From assembly GCA_016987375.1 (NCBI GenBank), contig PJRA01000323.1:9108-47836 (forward strand): a stretch of 38,729 bases of DNA, given 5' to 3'. This DNA comes from Brachionus koreanus (Eukaryota; Rotifera; Eurotatoria; Ploima; Brachionidae). The notes beneath the pieces are model-generated. The model was not told where the DNA came from, searched no databases, and was given only the letters and a program-made list of their open reading frames with translations. Made by a program: the position numbers and the translations under genes. Position 1 is the stretch's first letter. Each line of letters begins with the position of its first letter. This document shows positions 1 to 10,859 of this stretch, in pieces.

Positions 1-1688
1 CCATGTTGTTTTTACAGAACTTTCTTATGACTTTTGAAAGAAAAGTTATAAGAATTTTTAACATTTTGTTCTGTTCTATTGTACTAAATTTCACAAAACC
101 GGTTTTGTGTGATACCAACTATGTATCAACTGATACAATTTGCAGATCAAATTCTAGTCAAAATAAAAAAGTTATTTCAAATTTAAATTTTTGTTTTTTG
201 TTCCGAAATTCACACTGGCAAGAAGCAATAGCTCTCAAAAAAATATGAAAAATGCAAAAAAATATATTTTGTTTTAAATAGTACTAATTTATGAACATGA
301 TCATTTTTTTAATTTGATTATTAGCTTCAATTTTCCAAAGAAAACTAATTTTTGAATTTAATGATTTTTTTTGATTTTTTTTTATTCACACATATATTTA
401 TAAAATACTTTTTTCCTAACAATGTACTATACTGTTGTACGCCATGTTAAAATATTTTTATATGAGGTAAGGAGAAGTCAGTTTTTTTCCCTAAAATAAT
501 TAAATAAACATAGCAATAGTCTTTTTTGATAAGAAGTTTTCAAAGTGGTTCAAAATAGGCACCAAGACATTAGAAATCAATTCAAAAAAAAATTGATTGA
601 TTGTTTGAATAGTTGATAAAAAGTGCAAATTATAGGATATTTAATTTTTTGAAAAAAAAATGTTAAATGGCGCAAAATTTAACCCGAATAATGAATAAGT
701 CATATTCTCAAATTGAGTTAATTCTTTAAAAATTAGAAACTTTAAATTCTGAGTTAATCAAAACTTTTGAATTGTTGAAGAATTTAAAGCAATGTAACAA
801 AAATTAAACTAAATTTTATTTCGATTATATTAACTAAGTTTCAGAAAGATCCCTATTTTCTGAATGACTTACAAGGGGTATAGTAAAAGTATTTGAAATA
901 TAGTTTTCAAAATCTTATATCTTAATTTCCTAGCTTATTTTGTTTTATTTATTTATGTATTTCAGTTAACGCTTAATAGGCGATGTAAAAAAAAAATTTT
1001 TAAAAATAAAAAAATAAAGAATGTAGTGTATAAGACAAAGTTTAAGTATTATCCAAAAAACTAAAAAAATAAAAATAATTTTAATCCTAATTTCCCGTCA
1101 AAGTTAAAGTTATTACTGTTTTTAAAGGCAGCCAGTTTAGTTTTGAAGGGTTATTTTACGGTTCAAAAACCGACCGAAAATACTTGCCCGGACACACTTA
1201 CGGTTTCAGAGAATTTTGGCTTGTTTGCTGTTTTCTTGCACGAACACAAACACTACTCGATAGAATAAGTTCAATTTAAATTAGCTAAAAAAAGTTTCTT
1301 AAGTTAAATATATTTTATTTATATATTATATTTGGGAAAAATTCTTTGTTTAAATATCTTTTTTTACAAACAACAAAAAATAGATTAATTAGATACATTA
1401 TTAGTTTGGATTACTGAAATCTTTTTTTCAATTTTTTTATTTTTTAGGACAAAAATATTTCAACAAAAAAAAAGTTAAGATTATTTTGCACATTTAATTT
1501 TTTTTTTCATCAATTCAACTTAAATTCCATAATTATAATTATTTTAAATTTGTGTTCCTATCAATGTGCAATTCATTACATATATTTAATTAATAAACCG
1601 ATTTAGTCTGAAACTAACCATAAAAACTTTAGGATTAAAACAAAAGTTATTAAATTAAATATCTTAAGTTAGCAAGAAAGGCTGTACA
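1..1688. other. Non-coding DNA upstream of SNRNP70
   Basis: This AT-rich stretch has no ORF that I recognise. An 81-codon open frame at 3-248 has no family resemblance and no clear splice context. The only compositionally different part is 1150-1260, which is richer in G+C and contains a small stem (CGGTT 1159-1163 with AACCG 1168-1172). It lies about 450 nt before the SNRNP70 start and could be promoter or a 5' untranslated exon. Just before the ATG, TTAAGTTAG ending near 1672 looks like a splice acceptor, so the mRNA may have a 5' UTR intron or be trans-spliced. Confidence 0.5.
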
Positions 1689-3219
1689 ATGACACAATAC
1701 TTGCCGCCATATTTGTTGGCATTGTTTGCACCACGCGATCCAATTCCTTATATGACACCGGTTGATAAGTTACCACATGAAAAAAAACGACAACCATATA
1801 ACGGACTTGCAGATTATTTAGATCAATTTGAAGATCCAGAAGAAACTCCTCTTCCGACTAAAGTAGAGACCAAACAGGAAAAACTTGAACGCAAGAGACG
1901 TGAAAAAGCCGAACAAAATGCGTACAAAATTGAACAAGATTTGGCAATGTGGAATCCTAAGGATAATTCCAATTCAACAAGTGATCCATATCGAACTTTA
2001 TTTGTTGCTCGAATTGTATTAATTAATTATTTTTTTATTAATTGTTTCTAATTTTTGTTTTTTAATTTAAAAAGAACTATGACACATCTGAGTCAAAGTT
2101 AAGAAGAGAATTTGAAGCATATGGAAAAATTAGACAGGTATATTAAAATTGAATTAAAATTTTTCTCTTCTAATTAATATAATTTTATTTATTTGTTTTT
2201 TTTTTTTATTCAATTAGATCAAACTAGTACATGATATGAAAACAGGTAAACCTAGAGGATATGCATTTGTTGAATACGAAGACGAAAATTCAATGCATGG
2301 TAAGTTATTTTAATAAGTTTTATATAAATAAACCAGCATATAGAATGGAAAAATGTTCACAGAATTGACTAGTAAGTAAAGTATGAGTAAGTTAGTTAGG
2401 TAAGTTAAAACTAAATGTTTGTTCTCTTAATCAAAAATAAAAAAAAAAAAAACTTAACCATTTTTTTTACTCTTTATTATTTTTTGTTTAAATTAAATTT
2501 TTTCAATTATTGAATACTTTTAATTAAATGAGTAAATAAAGAAAAACCCACACATCCACACATGTAAGTCATTTCATATTAATTACTAGAGGATCAATAT
2601 TAGTTGAAAGGAGGCAGGGTTGTTTTTAAAAATAAATTCTAAATGAATATATTCTTTTTGCATGTATAAAACTATTTTGTTTCAAGCTGCTTATAAAAGA
2701 GCTGACGGTAAAAAAATTGACGGACGCAGAGTAGTAGTTGATATTGAACGAGGTAGAACAATTAAAGGCTGGAAGCCGAGAAGACTAGGTGGAGGAAAAG
2801 GTGGTCGCAAGAGTCACTATGATCCAATGGCTGTAGAAAAGTTGAATGACGGTTATTCAAGTGAAAAATTTGATGATAAAAAATTGGGAAGGGATCGTGA
2901 TAGAGATAGAGAAAAAGTAAGAGATCGCCATAAGCGAAGTAAGAGTCGTTCAAGAAGTCGTGAGAGAAAAAAACGATCAAAGTCAAAGGATAGACATAGA
3001 AGTAGAAGTAAAGAGAGGGCCAAGAAATCAAGACGATCAAAATCGAAAGATAGAAAATCATCTAAAAAACGATCAAGATCACGAGATAAACGTGATCGTG
3101 AGAATAAATTGGACCGAGTTATGTCTAATGAAAATGGAGAGCTAAATGGTTTAAATAGCTATAACAATAATGGAAATGGGATTTCAAATAATGGCACCGA
3201 ATATGGTGAAATCGTATAA
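1689..3219 (+). CDS. SNRNP70: U1 small nuclear ribonucleoprotein 70 kDa (U1-70K)
   Basis: This protein binds stem-loop I of U1 snRNA and helps the U1 snRNP recognise 5' splice sites in the nucleus. I infer four exons, 1689-2015, 2075-2137, 2218-2299 and 2687-3219, giving 334 aa with consistent phases (0, 0, 1). The start [20 protein letters not shown] is nearly the family's invariant N-terminus. The RRM begins with RNP2 LFVARI (104-109), has RNP1 RGYAFVEY (143-150) and runs into the diagnostic GKKIDGRR...[15 protein letters not shown] block. The tail (about 210-300) is rich in RS/RD/RE repeats, as in metazoan U1-70K, and ends in an Asn/Gly-rich stretch. It is shorter than the human protein (437 aa), mainly in the RS tail. 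It converges on the troponin I gene. Identification is firm; only the fine exon edges are inferred. Confidence 0.95.
2300..2569 (+). promoter_or_regulatory. Cluster of 5' splice-site-like GTAAGT motifs in SNRNP70 intron 3
   Basis: The 387-nt intron 3 (2300-2686) is the longest of this gene. Besides the true donor GTAAGT at 2300-2305 it holds GTAAGT at 2372, 2387, 2400 and 2564, three of them within 34 nt. The copy at 2400 (TTAGGTAAGTTA) is close to fully complementary to the 5' end of U1 snRNA. The motifs are seen directly. A role as decoy or regulated donors through which U1 snRNP tunes its own 70K protein is inference. Confidence 0.4.
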
Positions 3220-4883
3220 ACTAGACAGTTTTTTTTTTGTCTTAATTTTTTATAAATATTTCTTTTAAGTTATTTTTTTTCTTGTGTTGTGTTTGTCTCA
3301 TCATTTTTTCTTTATCTTTATTTTTTCTCTAAAGGTTGTATCTGTATAAGATTTAAACTTATATATGATAACATTAACTGGTTATTATTAATTTTATTTT
3401 TTTTTGGTGATGAAACAAATATAGAAGCACACATTTAAAAAATTATACTTTTAAAATTTTTTAAATAAATTTAAGCTAGTAAAATCACTTAATTAAGCTT
3501 TATGTAGATAAATAGCATTTATTAAATAACAAAAATATACATTGCTTGTTTATATCAACTATTTGCAAACGCATTTGCAAAAATTACAAGATTGATATTT
3601 AATATTTAAAAAAAATAAAACATTTACTATTTAAAAGAAAAAAATTTAAGACAAAAAAAGATTTTTTTCCTTTAGATTTTTTATTAAATTAATCTATGAT
3701 CTATCTCATCATTTTAATTAAAAATTTTAAAATATATCTTAGGAAAATCTTTTGACTAAATTTTAAAATAAAAAAAAATCTCATTAATAAACCTAATTTT
3801 GAATTATCTAAATTGCTTAAATTAATTAATTGTTAAATTAGTTTTCTCATCCATTTTTAAAGTGATTATGTTTTCTTTTATTTTTTAAAATTATACATAA
3901 TAACTTGCTTTAAATAGAAAGAAAAATGAATCCCAAACGAATTAGTATTAAACAAAATTTTGATTTCTACATTTTCAATAATATAGTTTTAAACTAATAA
4001 GCTTATGATGAAAACGCAGGGGTCCAGAAGGCAACCAAATATGTTGGTTGCGTTCTCAACACTATTTCTTAAATGTTTATCAAATTTGGTTTGAAACATT
4101 TTAGAAAAAACGTTGAGAATGAATCTGCAAATCTGAAGCTATTTACTATTAATGAATATAAATGAACTTTTAGTCTTACAACAATAAATATCTTCTTTTA
4201 ATTTAATTTTTGATTTTAATTCTCTTAGATCTAAAATAAAAAAAAAGAATTTTATAATATACATCTTTTTATCTTATAAAGAAAAAAATCTAAATTGAAT
4301 AGTTAAAATGAATCTCTAACAGTACTCTAAATTGATTTGAAACAAAAAATATGTGATTTGTAAGGTTTGGAACAATTTTAAATTGACTAAAGAAAATTTT
4401 TTAAAAATTTCAAATTAATGCAATTTTTTTCAGATAATCTAAAAATTCAAAATTTAAATTTCTTTAAAATTCTTTTAAATATATTTGACTACTAATTATC
4501 ATCAAGTAAAACTTATTCCGAATAATTCTAAATATTAATCTCATGAAATTAAGGTTCCACTCTGACTTAATTTCTTCATTCATTTGTTGAATTCTAATTA
4601 AGTGATTTTTTTAACGTTCTGTTTGTCATATAATAAAATAACTATTTTTTAATTGATAAAATTAAATTAAATTCTTAAAATAATTAATTAATTTATTCAG
4701 GAAAAAAATAATAATAATTTTAAGCGTATTAGATTTTATTCAGAATTATAATTAGATTAAGAAAAAAGTTTAATTTATGATCATATGAAAATCTAGTTTA
4801 AATTGCAAACAATATTACGAAGAATAAGAAATCAAAGAAGATTATGATGAGTTCAATTTTAGTAACATCTACTTATAAATTAT
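3220..4883. other. Convergent 3' region between SNRNP70 and troponin I
   Basis: No coding frame is recognisable here. It must hold the 3' UTRs of both convergent genes. AATAAA occurs about 245 nt after the SNRNP70 stop, and TTTATT (AATAAA on the minus strand) at 4735-4740 is about 145 nt after the troponin I stop. The rest is AT-rich single-copy-looking sequence, apart from the two hairpins at 4031-4119 listed separately. Confidence 0.5.
4031..4119. repeat. Tandem hairpins, the second pre-miRNA-like
   Basis: Two stems lie back to back. GCAACCAA (4031-4038) and TTGGTTGC (4044-4051) form a perfect 8-bp stem with a 5-nt loop. Next, TTCTCAAC (4053-4060) pairs with GTTGAGAA (4112-4119), and the pairing continues inward with bulges (AAATGTTT near 4070 against AAACATTT near 4095), giving a stem of about 30 bp and a short loop. 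The size fits a microRNA precursor or a small foldback element. Folding energy and expression were not computed. Confidence 0.4.
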
Positions 4884-5579
4884 CTATTCCTCTCTGTCTT
4901 CTTCTCTTTCTTTGGTAGATTTAAGTTGATCTCTGAAATTTATTTTCTCTTCTTCTTCTTTGCTCTCTAAAGCAAATTTGTCTTTGCCAGTCGATTTAAG
5001 ATTAGCTCTAAAACCAGCACCAGCATTTTCCATTTTTTCCAATTTGGCAAACCTAAGTAATGAACAAGAAAAAAATTCAATTTTATTAAAAAAATAATAA
5101 TTATTCATTTTTATTTTATCTTACTTGCTTTGAGTTTTATTAACCTTTTTGAGTGTTGGTTTGATGAATTTACCTTTAATGTCATTAACTTTGATGGTCA
5201 ACTCGTTTATTTCGTAGTCTTGTTTGATTATTTTCATTTCTAAATCGTATTTGGCTTCTTCTTGGTCGGCAATTTGTTTGTGCAAGTCTCGACAAATTGA
5301 AACCAATTGAGCTTCGTTTAGATGAGAAGTTTCTTGTAAAGCTGGAACTTTTTGATCCAAGTATGCTTTTTTGGCAGCAGCTTTTCTCTCGGCCTCGTTT
5401 TTCAAGTCCTCAGTAGCTTTCTTCATAATCAAAAGCTTCAATTTTCGCTTTTTTTCTGGTGTGAGACCAAAACGTTTCTTTTTTTCGGCATTGTCACGAG
5501 CCTCTTGACGCTTACGTTCTCTTTCGGCTTTTTTGCGCAATTTCTTTTCCTCTTCGGTTAGTGGTTTGTCCTCGACCAT
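4884..5579 (-). CDS. TNNI: Troponin I, muscle thin-filament inhibitory subunit
   Basis: Troponin I inhibits actomyosin and releases the inhibition when Ca2+ binds troponin C. Two exons, 5579-5125 and 5052-4884, are joined in phase 2 and give 207 aa. A charged, Lys/Glu-rich N-terminus leads into the troponin C/T-binding helix (about 38-72, with LTPEKKRKLKLL). The coiled-coil arm that pairs with troponin T follows (about 85-130), then the diagnostic inhibitory block around 131-158 (VNDIKGKFIKPTLKKV and, across the intron, KFAKLEKME). A second actin-binding part contains INFRDQLKST, and the end is acidic (EREEDREE). Length and order match protostome troponin I. An acceptor-like TAATAG about 24 nt before the ATG suggests a 5' UTR exon upstream. 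No alternative internal exons were seen, unlike Drosophila wupA. Confidence 0.95.
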
Positions 5580-6215
5580 TTTTGATTACAATACTTTTCC
5601 TATTATCAAAAAATCTAAAGCTTTAGAAAAAATATCAGATTTGTTAGTAGAAATAAGAAAATGCTTTCAAGTTTATTTTATTTATTGCAGTTCTAGAATA
5701 ATCATGAGTATTAAAAATTATGTTTAACCTCAGAAAAGTAAGAAAGAGCTATGCTTAGCTCAATTATCTATGCATTATCTATTATCTTTGTCTATGTAAT
5801 CCAATAGAATCAAAGTTTGAAAGCTACCACGCATCGAATAGTTAAAAGACTCATTTATTAGCTTTTGTAAATTGAATTTGATTAAATGAATCCAAAATTT
5901 CAAATCTATTTATACAAGATAAGATAGAATAAAATAGAAAATAATTATTGAAAGCTAACACCAAAACATTTTCAATATTCCGCATAAATTATCTCATTCA
6001 GACTTTGCTCGCTAAGTTCAATACTACTAATGAATTCTTATGGTTTTATTTTTTTATAAGCTTTAAATGAGCTAAAATAAAAAAAATTCTAGCTATAGTA
6101 TAATAAATTTATTCAATTTAATTATTTGGTCCATTTTAAAAAATTCAACAATTATAAACTATTAACTGAGTACAAAGAATTTGAATATTAGAAAAAAAAA
6201 AGCACAGAGAGAATT
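5580..6215. other. Troponin I promoter / TTC17-like 3' flank
   Basis: No gene is seen. On the minus strand this stretch carries the 3' end of the TTC17-like transcript (TTTATT at 6108-6113, i.e. AATAAA about 100 nt past its stop) and then the 5' region of troponin I. I searched it for more TTC17 exons and found no open frame resembling the missing C-terminal half of that family. Confidence 0.5.
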
Positions 6216-8055
6216 TTATTTCGGATCAGATAATAAAAAATCTTTAGAGGTTGGTGGTTCAAATTTTATGTTGGAATTTTTTTCTATTCGAATGCGATTT
6301 AATATTGATTGCATTACATTTGGTAGATATTTTCTGTTTGATTCTTGATTCGATAAGCATAATTTTCCAACTCTTTGCTTTAAACTACAACTTAATTCAT
6401 TAGCATTAATATTTGTATTTTCACTTTGAATAATTGAATCTATAGTTGTTGAATTTACACCAAATGCCAAGTACAAACAATGAATCTAAATTTTTTTTTA
6501 TTTAGTATGTTTTTTTTTTTTTTTAAAAAGTCAGAGTTGAATTTTGAAATAAAATTTTTTAAACCAACTCTCACTTAAATAAATAAATTACAGGATAATT
6601 TTTGCATTTCAATTCTTCATTATCGGACAAGCATAGTCTGCTATTGAATTCAAGAAGAAATTTTTCAAAATCTTTTCTTGTTGTTTCCTTTCGATTTAAA
6701 CTTGATCGATCTAACTCAATTTTGCTATTCAAGTGAAACCATTCATCTGAATACATCTGAAAATATTTTAAATCATCTAATTTTTTTCTAAGATTCCTTT
6801 AAACATATTCTTATTATTAAAAGAAAAAAAGATGCTTAAAAAAATACAAATGCTGGTCTTCTAAGTATTCTTCAAGTTTTAAATGACACATTACAGCATG
6901 CTTTTTTAAAAATGCTTGTCGAAATTTTGGATCTAATTTAATTGATTGATCATACCACTCATAAGCATGTTTAAGGTTTCCAAGTGTCTGTGAAAAAATA
7001 TAAAATTTTAACTGTTATTTAAATTATTTTTTTTTCAAATATGTACCACATAAATATTGCCGATATAATAAGCAAATACAGAACTGTTCGAGTCAATAGA
7101 ATATCCAGATAAAGCCACAGACAATGAATCGTTTAAGAAATGAAGTTTATGCAGCATGTTTGACAGGCTTAACATCGGAATTTGTTTATGATACCTTGGA
7201 ATTTTTTTTAAAATTAAAATTTAAATAAAATTTTAAAAAATATACTTGGATGCATAATAAATACTTCTTTGGAAACATTTAACAGCATTAAAATAGTCAC
7301 CTTTTATTCGAAAATAATCTGCAGCCATTGCCAAAAATGCCCATGAAGATGAATTCTAAATTGAAAAATTCTATATTTGATTTCACAATTAGCAATCTAG
7401 AGTACTGTTAAAAGAGCAACATGTATCGTATGACCATAGAAGTCTTCTGGCTCAACCAAAATGTTCTTTAACAATTCACTCTCTGGAAGCATAGTAATAT
7501 TTTCTTTTGATTGTATACTCTTAATTTATTAATAAAAAAAATGAGAAATTTTTGTAAATATTAATTTACGTCCAAGTGATCAAATGTGTTAAGATTAAAT
7601 GGTAGATTAACAATATCACAAAATGGTTTTTTAAATAATTTAATTGTAGTTCGTTTGATTTCAATCGATTCTTTGGGTAGTGAAATACCTTGACTATTCC
7701 ATGACACTAAATGAGTTTCGTAAAAAGAAAATTTGGTCAATTGCTGTTCAGCTTTTTGACAATCTAAGTCAGTTTTATAAAAATTTTCTTGAAAGCTTGA
7801 AACAGATATAGAAGATGAGTCTTTTTGGGGAGAAGGTATGTTCTTAGACTTAATTATTAGCTTTAAAGTCTCTAGTCGCTTTACTCGTTCAGATTGCTTT
7901 ATAAAAGATGCAAGATCATATGGTCGCAAAAGTGTATATATTGAATCATTTTCAAACTCTATTCTGCCTTCTTCGGTTATTTTCCAATGAGTGAAACAGC
8001 TAACTGCTTGGTTGAAACAAATTAACAAAAAAAGAGCCAAGCAAAGACGAATCAT
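6216..8055 (-). CDS. TTC17: TTC17-like secretory-pathway TPR protein, half length
   Basis: TTC17 family proteins are tetratricopeptide proteins linked in vertebrates to actin organisation and ciliogenesis. Seven exons are inferred: 8055-7570, 7519-7406, 7355-7246, 7194-7047, 6987-6848, about 6724-6592 and 6485-6216, giving about 466 aa. A signal peptide (MIRLCLALFLLICFNQAVSC) is followed by HWKITEEGRIEF, which matches the family's HWVVTEDGKI start, and then by DLDCQKAE and the LPFNLNTFDHL block. Exons 3-5 encode the first TPR cluster: NSSSWAFLAMAADYFRIKGD, then LSNMLHKLHF, YYIGNIYV, AYEWYDQSIKLDPKF and KKHAVMCHLKLEE. Each lines up with human TTC17 as I remember it. The second TPR block and C-terminus of the 1141-aa human protein are absent. 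The exon 5/6 junction is the weak point: the most natural acceptor (near 6757) breaks the frame, and only a less typical one (AATAG before 6724) keeps it. Confidence 0.8.
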
Positions 8056-9580
8056 GATAATTAAAAATTATTTATTCATTTTTTTAAAATAGAGATCGAT
8101 ATTAAAAAAATTCAAATTAAATCAAAATTAAAGTAAATTTTAATTTGAAAATTATTCAAAAATTATGATAAATTTCTTGAGTTAAATCAAAATTAAGTCA
8201 ACATTAAAGGTATTGTGAAATTAAAATTTAATTTGAATAAAAATTTCCTTTTTTTTTTAATTAATTTTTTATATTAACAAATACTGGAACATACTTGGTC
8301 GCGTCAATTTTGTTTAGAATAATTTTTCTCATATAAAAAAACAATTTGGTGCATTATTTAAAATATGCTCTTTTATCTTAAATAAATCTCAATTTTAGAT
8401 TTATGAAAAAAGAAGAAGTTTTGTTTAAATTGTATTTGAAGTTCACAACGCCAATATTAAATGCTGTGAAAAACTAAAATCGAAATTTAAAAATTATTAT
8501 TAAGTATTAGCAAATTTTTGAAATTTTTCTAATCAATAAAATAACTTTATTCAAATTGATATTTTAAAATTTTAAATTAAATAACATATGATTCAAGATT
8601 TTCTAGTTTTTAATTTAATTTTTGGCTTGAGGCTAGTATACTTTTAAAATTCTAGACAAAAAAATACACCTTGTACCTTTTTGAACCCAGTATCCTCGAT
8701 CTTAATTTATATTTAGAATAAAAATTTTTTTTTTTCTTTATCTCAAAAAATTTAGTTATTCACTGACCTCATAAATTCTAAATATAATAATTTTATGACT
8801 ATTCGTTTAAGAGACACAGTCTAAAAATTTTCAAATTTTTCATTTTTTAAGTTATCTCTAAAAATACTGAAAAAACTGATTTTTTATTTTATAACTTTTG
8901 ATAGAAATATTTGATTAAAACCAAAATTTGCTCTTTTATAGATATGTAAGAAACAAAATAATATTAAGTGCACATAATTTAGTAATGAACATTTGATTTT
9001 CCTTTTTTAATATTTTTTCAGATACAAGAATTTAGTTTATTACTAAACACATTTTTAGTAATATGTTCAATCAATTTTATACAAAATGTTTCACTCATTC
9101 GATATATTATTTTTTAATAAATTAAAATAAATATATTTCAATAAAAGACAATTAATTCATAGAAGTAATTTAATAGCTGATTGATTAGTGATATTTAAGT
9201 GGCACATATCAATATATTATGAAAACATTTAACAATATCTATACTTTTCTATAGCTTTCTATTTAAATTAAAATAATCTTTCTGAATATCGTTGCATTTA
9301 CGATCTTTATTTAAAAACAATTTATTTATTTTTTAGAAAATAGAAATAGCATTTTAGTTTATTGAAAAAAATTATTCAGATATTTTTTGAAGACAAAAAA
9401 AATTGATTCTTTTATTTTTAACTATATTAACAAAATGAATATAAATTTAGCTCGCACATATATATATGCAAACATTTTAAAAATAAATATCAAAAATTCA
9501 TGTGTTAAAATATAAAGCACCTTTATTAATTAATAAATATAAATATTGAACTAAAGGAATAAATTCGGAACAAAGGTAAA
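8056..9580. other. Divergent promoter region between TTC17-like and RPF1
   Basis: About 1.5 kb of AT-rich sequence separates two divergent genes, so both promoters should lie here. No ORF, tRNA or clear repeat was seen. Immediately before the RPF1 ATG, AACTAAAG near 9555 resembles a branch point plus acceptor and could mark a 5' UTR splice. Confidence 0.5.
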
Positions 9581-10689
9581 ATGGCAAAAAATCCAAGTGA
9601 AATTAAAAATAAAGAAGTTCGAACTAAAATGTATTTGGCATTGAAAAAGGAAAAATTGAAAGCTAAAAAAAAACTCAAATTAGAAAATAAAGATAAACCA
9701 AAACAAGCACCAAAAACAATAGAAAATTGTAGAGTTAAAGATGAAACTTTTATTAGTGATATTCAAAATGATCAAGAAATTTTGTTCGATTTAAATACTG
9801 ACGAAATCAGTAAGCATCTAAAAAGAGAATTTGACCATGAAGAAAAGTGTATGTCACAAGATGAATTTGAAAAATCAATTCAAGAAGAACACGATGAGTT
9901 AGAAGAAGAAAGTATTTCGAACAATTCTAATGATCCAAAAATCTTAATTACAACCAACGATATAAAAATAGGCTATCGTACTTATAAATTTTGTCGCGAA
10001 CTTTCAAGAATTCTTCCGAATGCAGATTATTTTTATAAGAAAAAAGTTCGCCTAAGTAAAATAATACCCGAGGCGATTAAACGTCGCTATTCAGCTATAA
10101 TTGTTGTAAATGAAAATCGAAAGCAGCCAGGTAATTAAGTCTCTATTGTGGAAGATTAATTCAAGTTTTTAATCAATCTTAATTTTTTAAAGATGGACTT
10201 ATGATCTCACTTCTACCTGAGGGACCAACTATGAATTTCAAATTGAGTAGCTTAAAACTATCAGATGAAATTAAGGGAGGTGGTGGCTTTACCAAACACA
10301 AACCAGAAATAATTATGAACAATTTTAATACACGATTGGGTATTCAAATAGGAAGATCTTTTACAACACTTTTTCCAATTGATCCACAGTATGAAGGAAG
10401 ACATTGCATCACTTTTCACAATCAAAGAGACTTCATTTTTTTTAGACACCACAGATACATATTCAGAAATGCAAAAAAAGTTGGGCTTCAAGAACTTGGA
10501 CCAAAGTTTACTTTGAAATTAAGATCGTTGCAAAAAGGCACCTTTAATTCAAAATTCGGAGAATACGAATGGGTTCAAAAGGTAATTTATTTTTTATTTC
10601 TAAATAAAAAAATATATATATAAATATTAATTCATTTTGAAATCTAGCGTCACGAAATGGAATCAAACAGAAGACAATTTTCAATTTAA
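9581..10689 (+). CDS. RPF1: Ribosome production factor 1 (Brix domain)
   Basis: RPF1 is a nucleolar Brix-domain factor needed for maturation of large-subunit pre-rRNA. Three exons (9581-10130, 10193-10581, 10648-10689) join in phases 1 and 0 to give 326 aa (human 349). The N-terminus is Lys/Glu-rich and partly coiled ([19 protein letters not shown], then [13 protein letters not shown], equivalent to PKTIDNQRVYDET in human). The Brix domain starts at about 120 (PKILITTND) and contains [28 protein letters not shown] and [17 protein letters not shown]. It ends with the RNA-binding sigma70-like segment [19 protein letters not shown] and the [20 protein letters not shown] tail. AATAAA lies only 11 nt after the stop (10700-10705). 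The next gene, TXNL1, begins 170 nt downstream on the same strand. Confidence 0.95.
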
Positions 10690-10859
10690 AAAAAAATTTA
10701 ATAAAAATATTTTTTCTTCTATGTTTCCTTTTTGTTTTGAATTGAATTCAAAAAAAAAATAATTCTAAGTAATGGCATACTTTGAATTTTGGCTGTTTTA
10801 TGACTTTTTTTACCAAGATATCTGAAAATTTTAGATTTTAGAATTAAAAATTGTCAATC
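10690..10859 (+). promoter_or_regulatory. Short intercistronic spacer RPF1-TXNL1
   Basis: Only 170 nt separate the RPF1 stop from the TXNL1 ATG. The spacer holds a poly(A) signal AATAAA (10700-10705), a T-rich stretch and an acceptor-like TTTTAGATTTTAG ending at 10841, 18 nt before the ATG at 10860. This layout (poly(A) signal, pyrimidine tract, acceptor, ATG) is what a trans-spliced two-gene operon would show. It also fits a very compact independent promoter. Confidence 0.4.

Noticed and set aside
3..248. 81-codon open frame at the left edge
   Set aside because: No recognisable family, AT-driven composition, no splice context. Chance frames of this size are common in this window.
2762..3061. 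99-codon minus-strand frame inside SNRNP70 exon 4
   Set aside because: It is the antisense of the repetitive RS-coding exon, and such repeats often leave the opposite strand open.
7561..8055. Prolyl 4-hydroxylase alpha N-terminal domain as an identity for the signal-peptide exon
   Set aside because: First impression from signal peptide plus TPR. The HWKITEEG start, DLDCQKAE and the later TPR exons fit TTC17 much better, and there is no 2-oxoglutarate oxygenase domain downstream.
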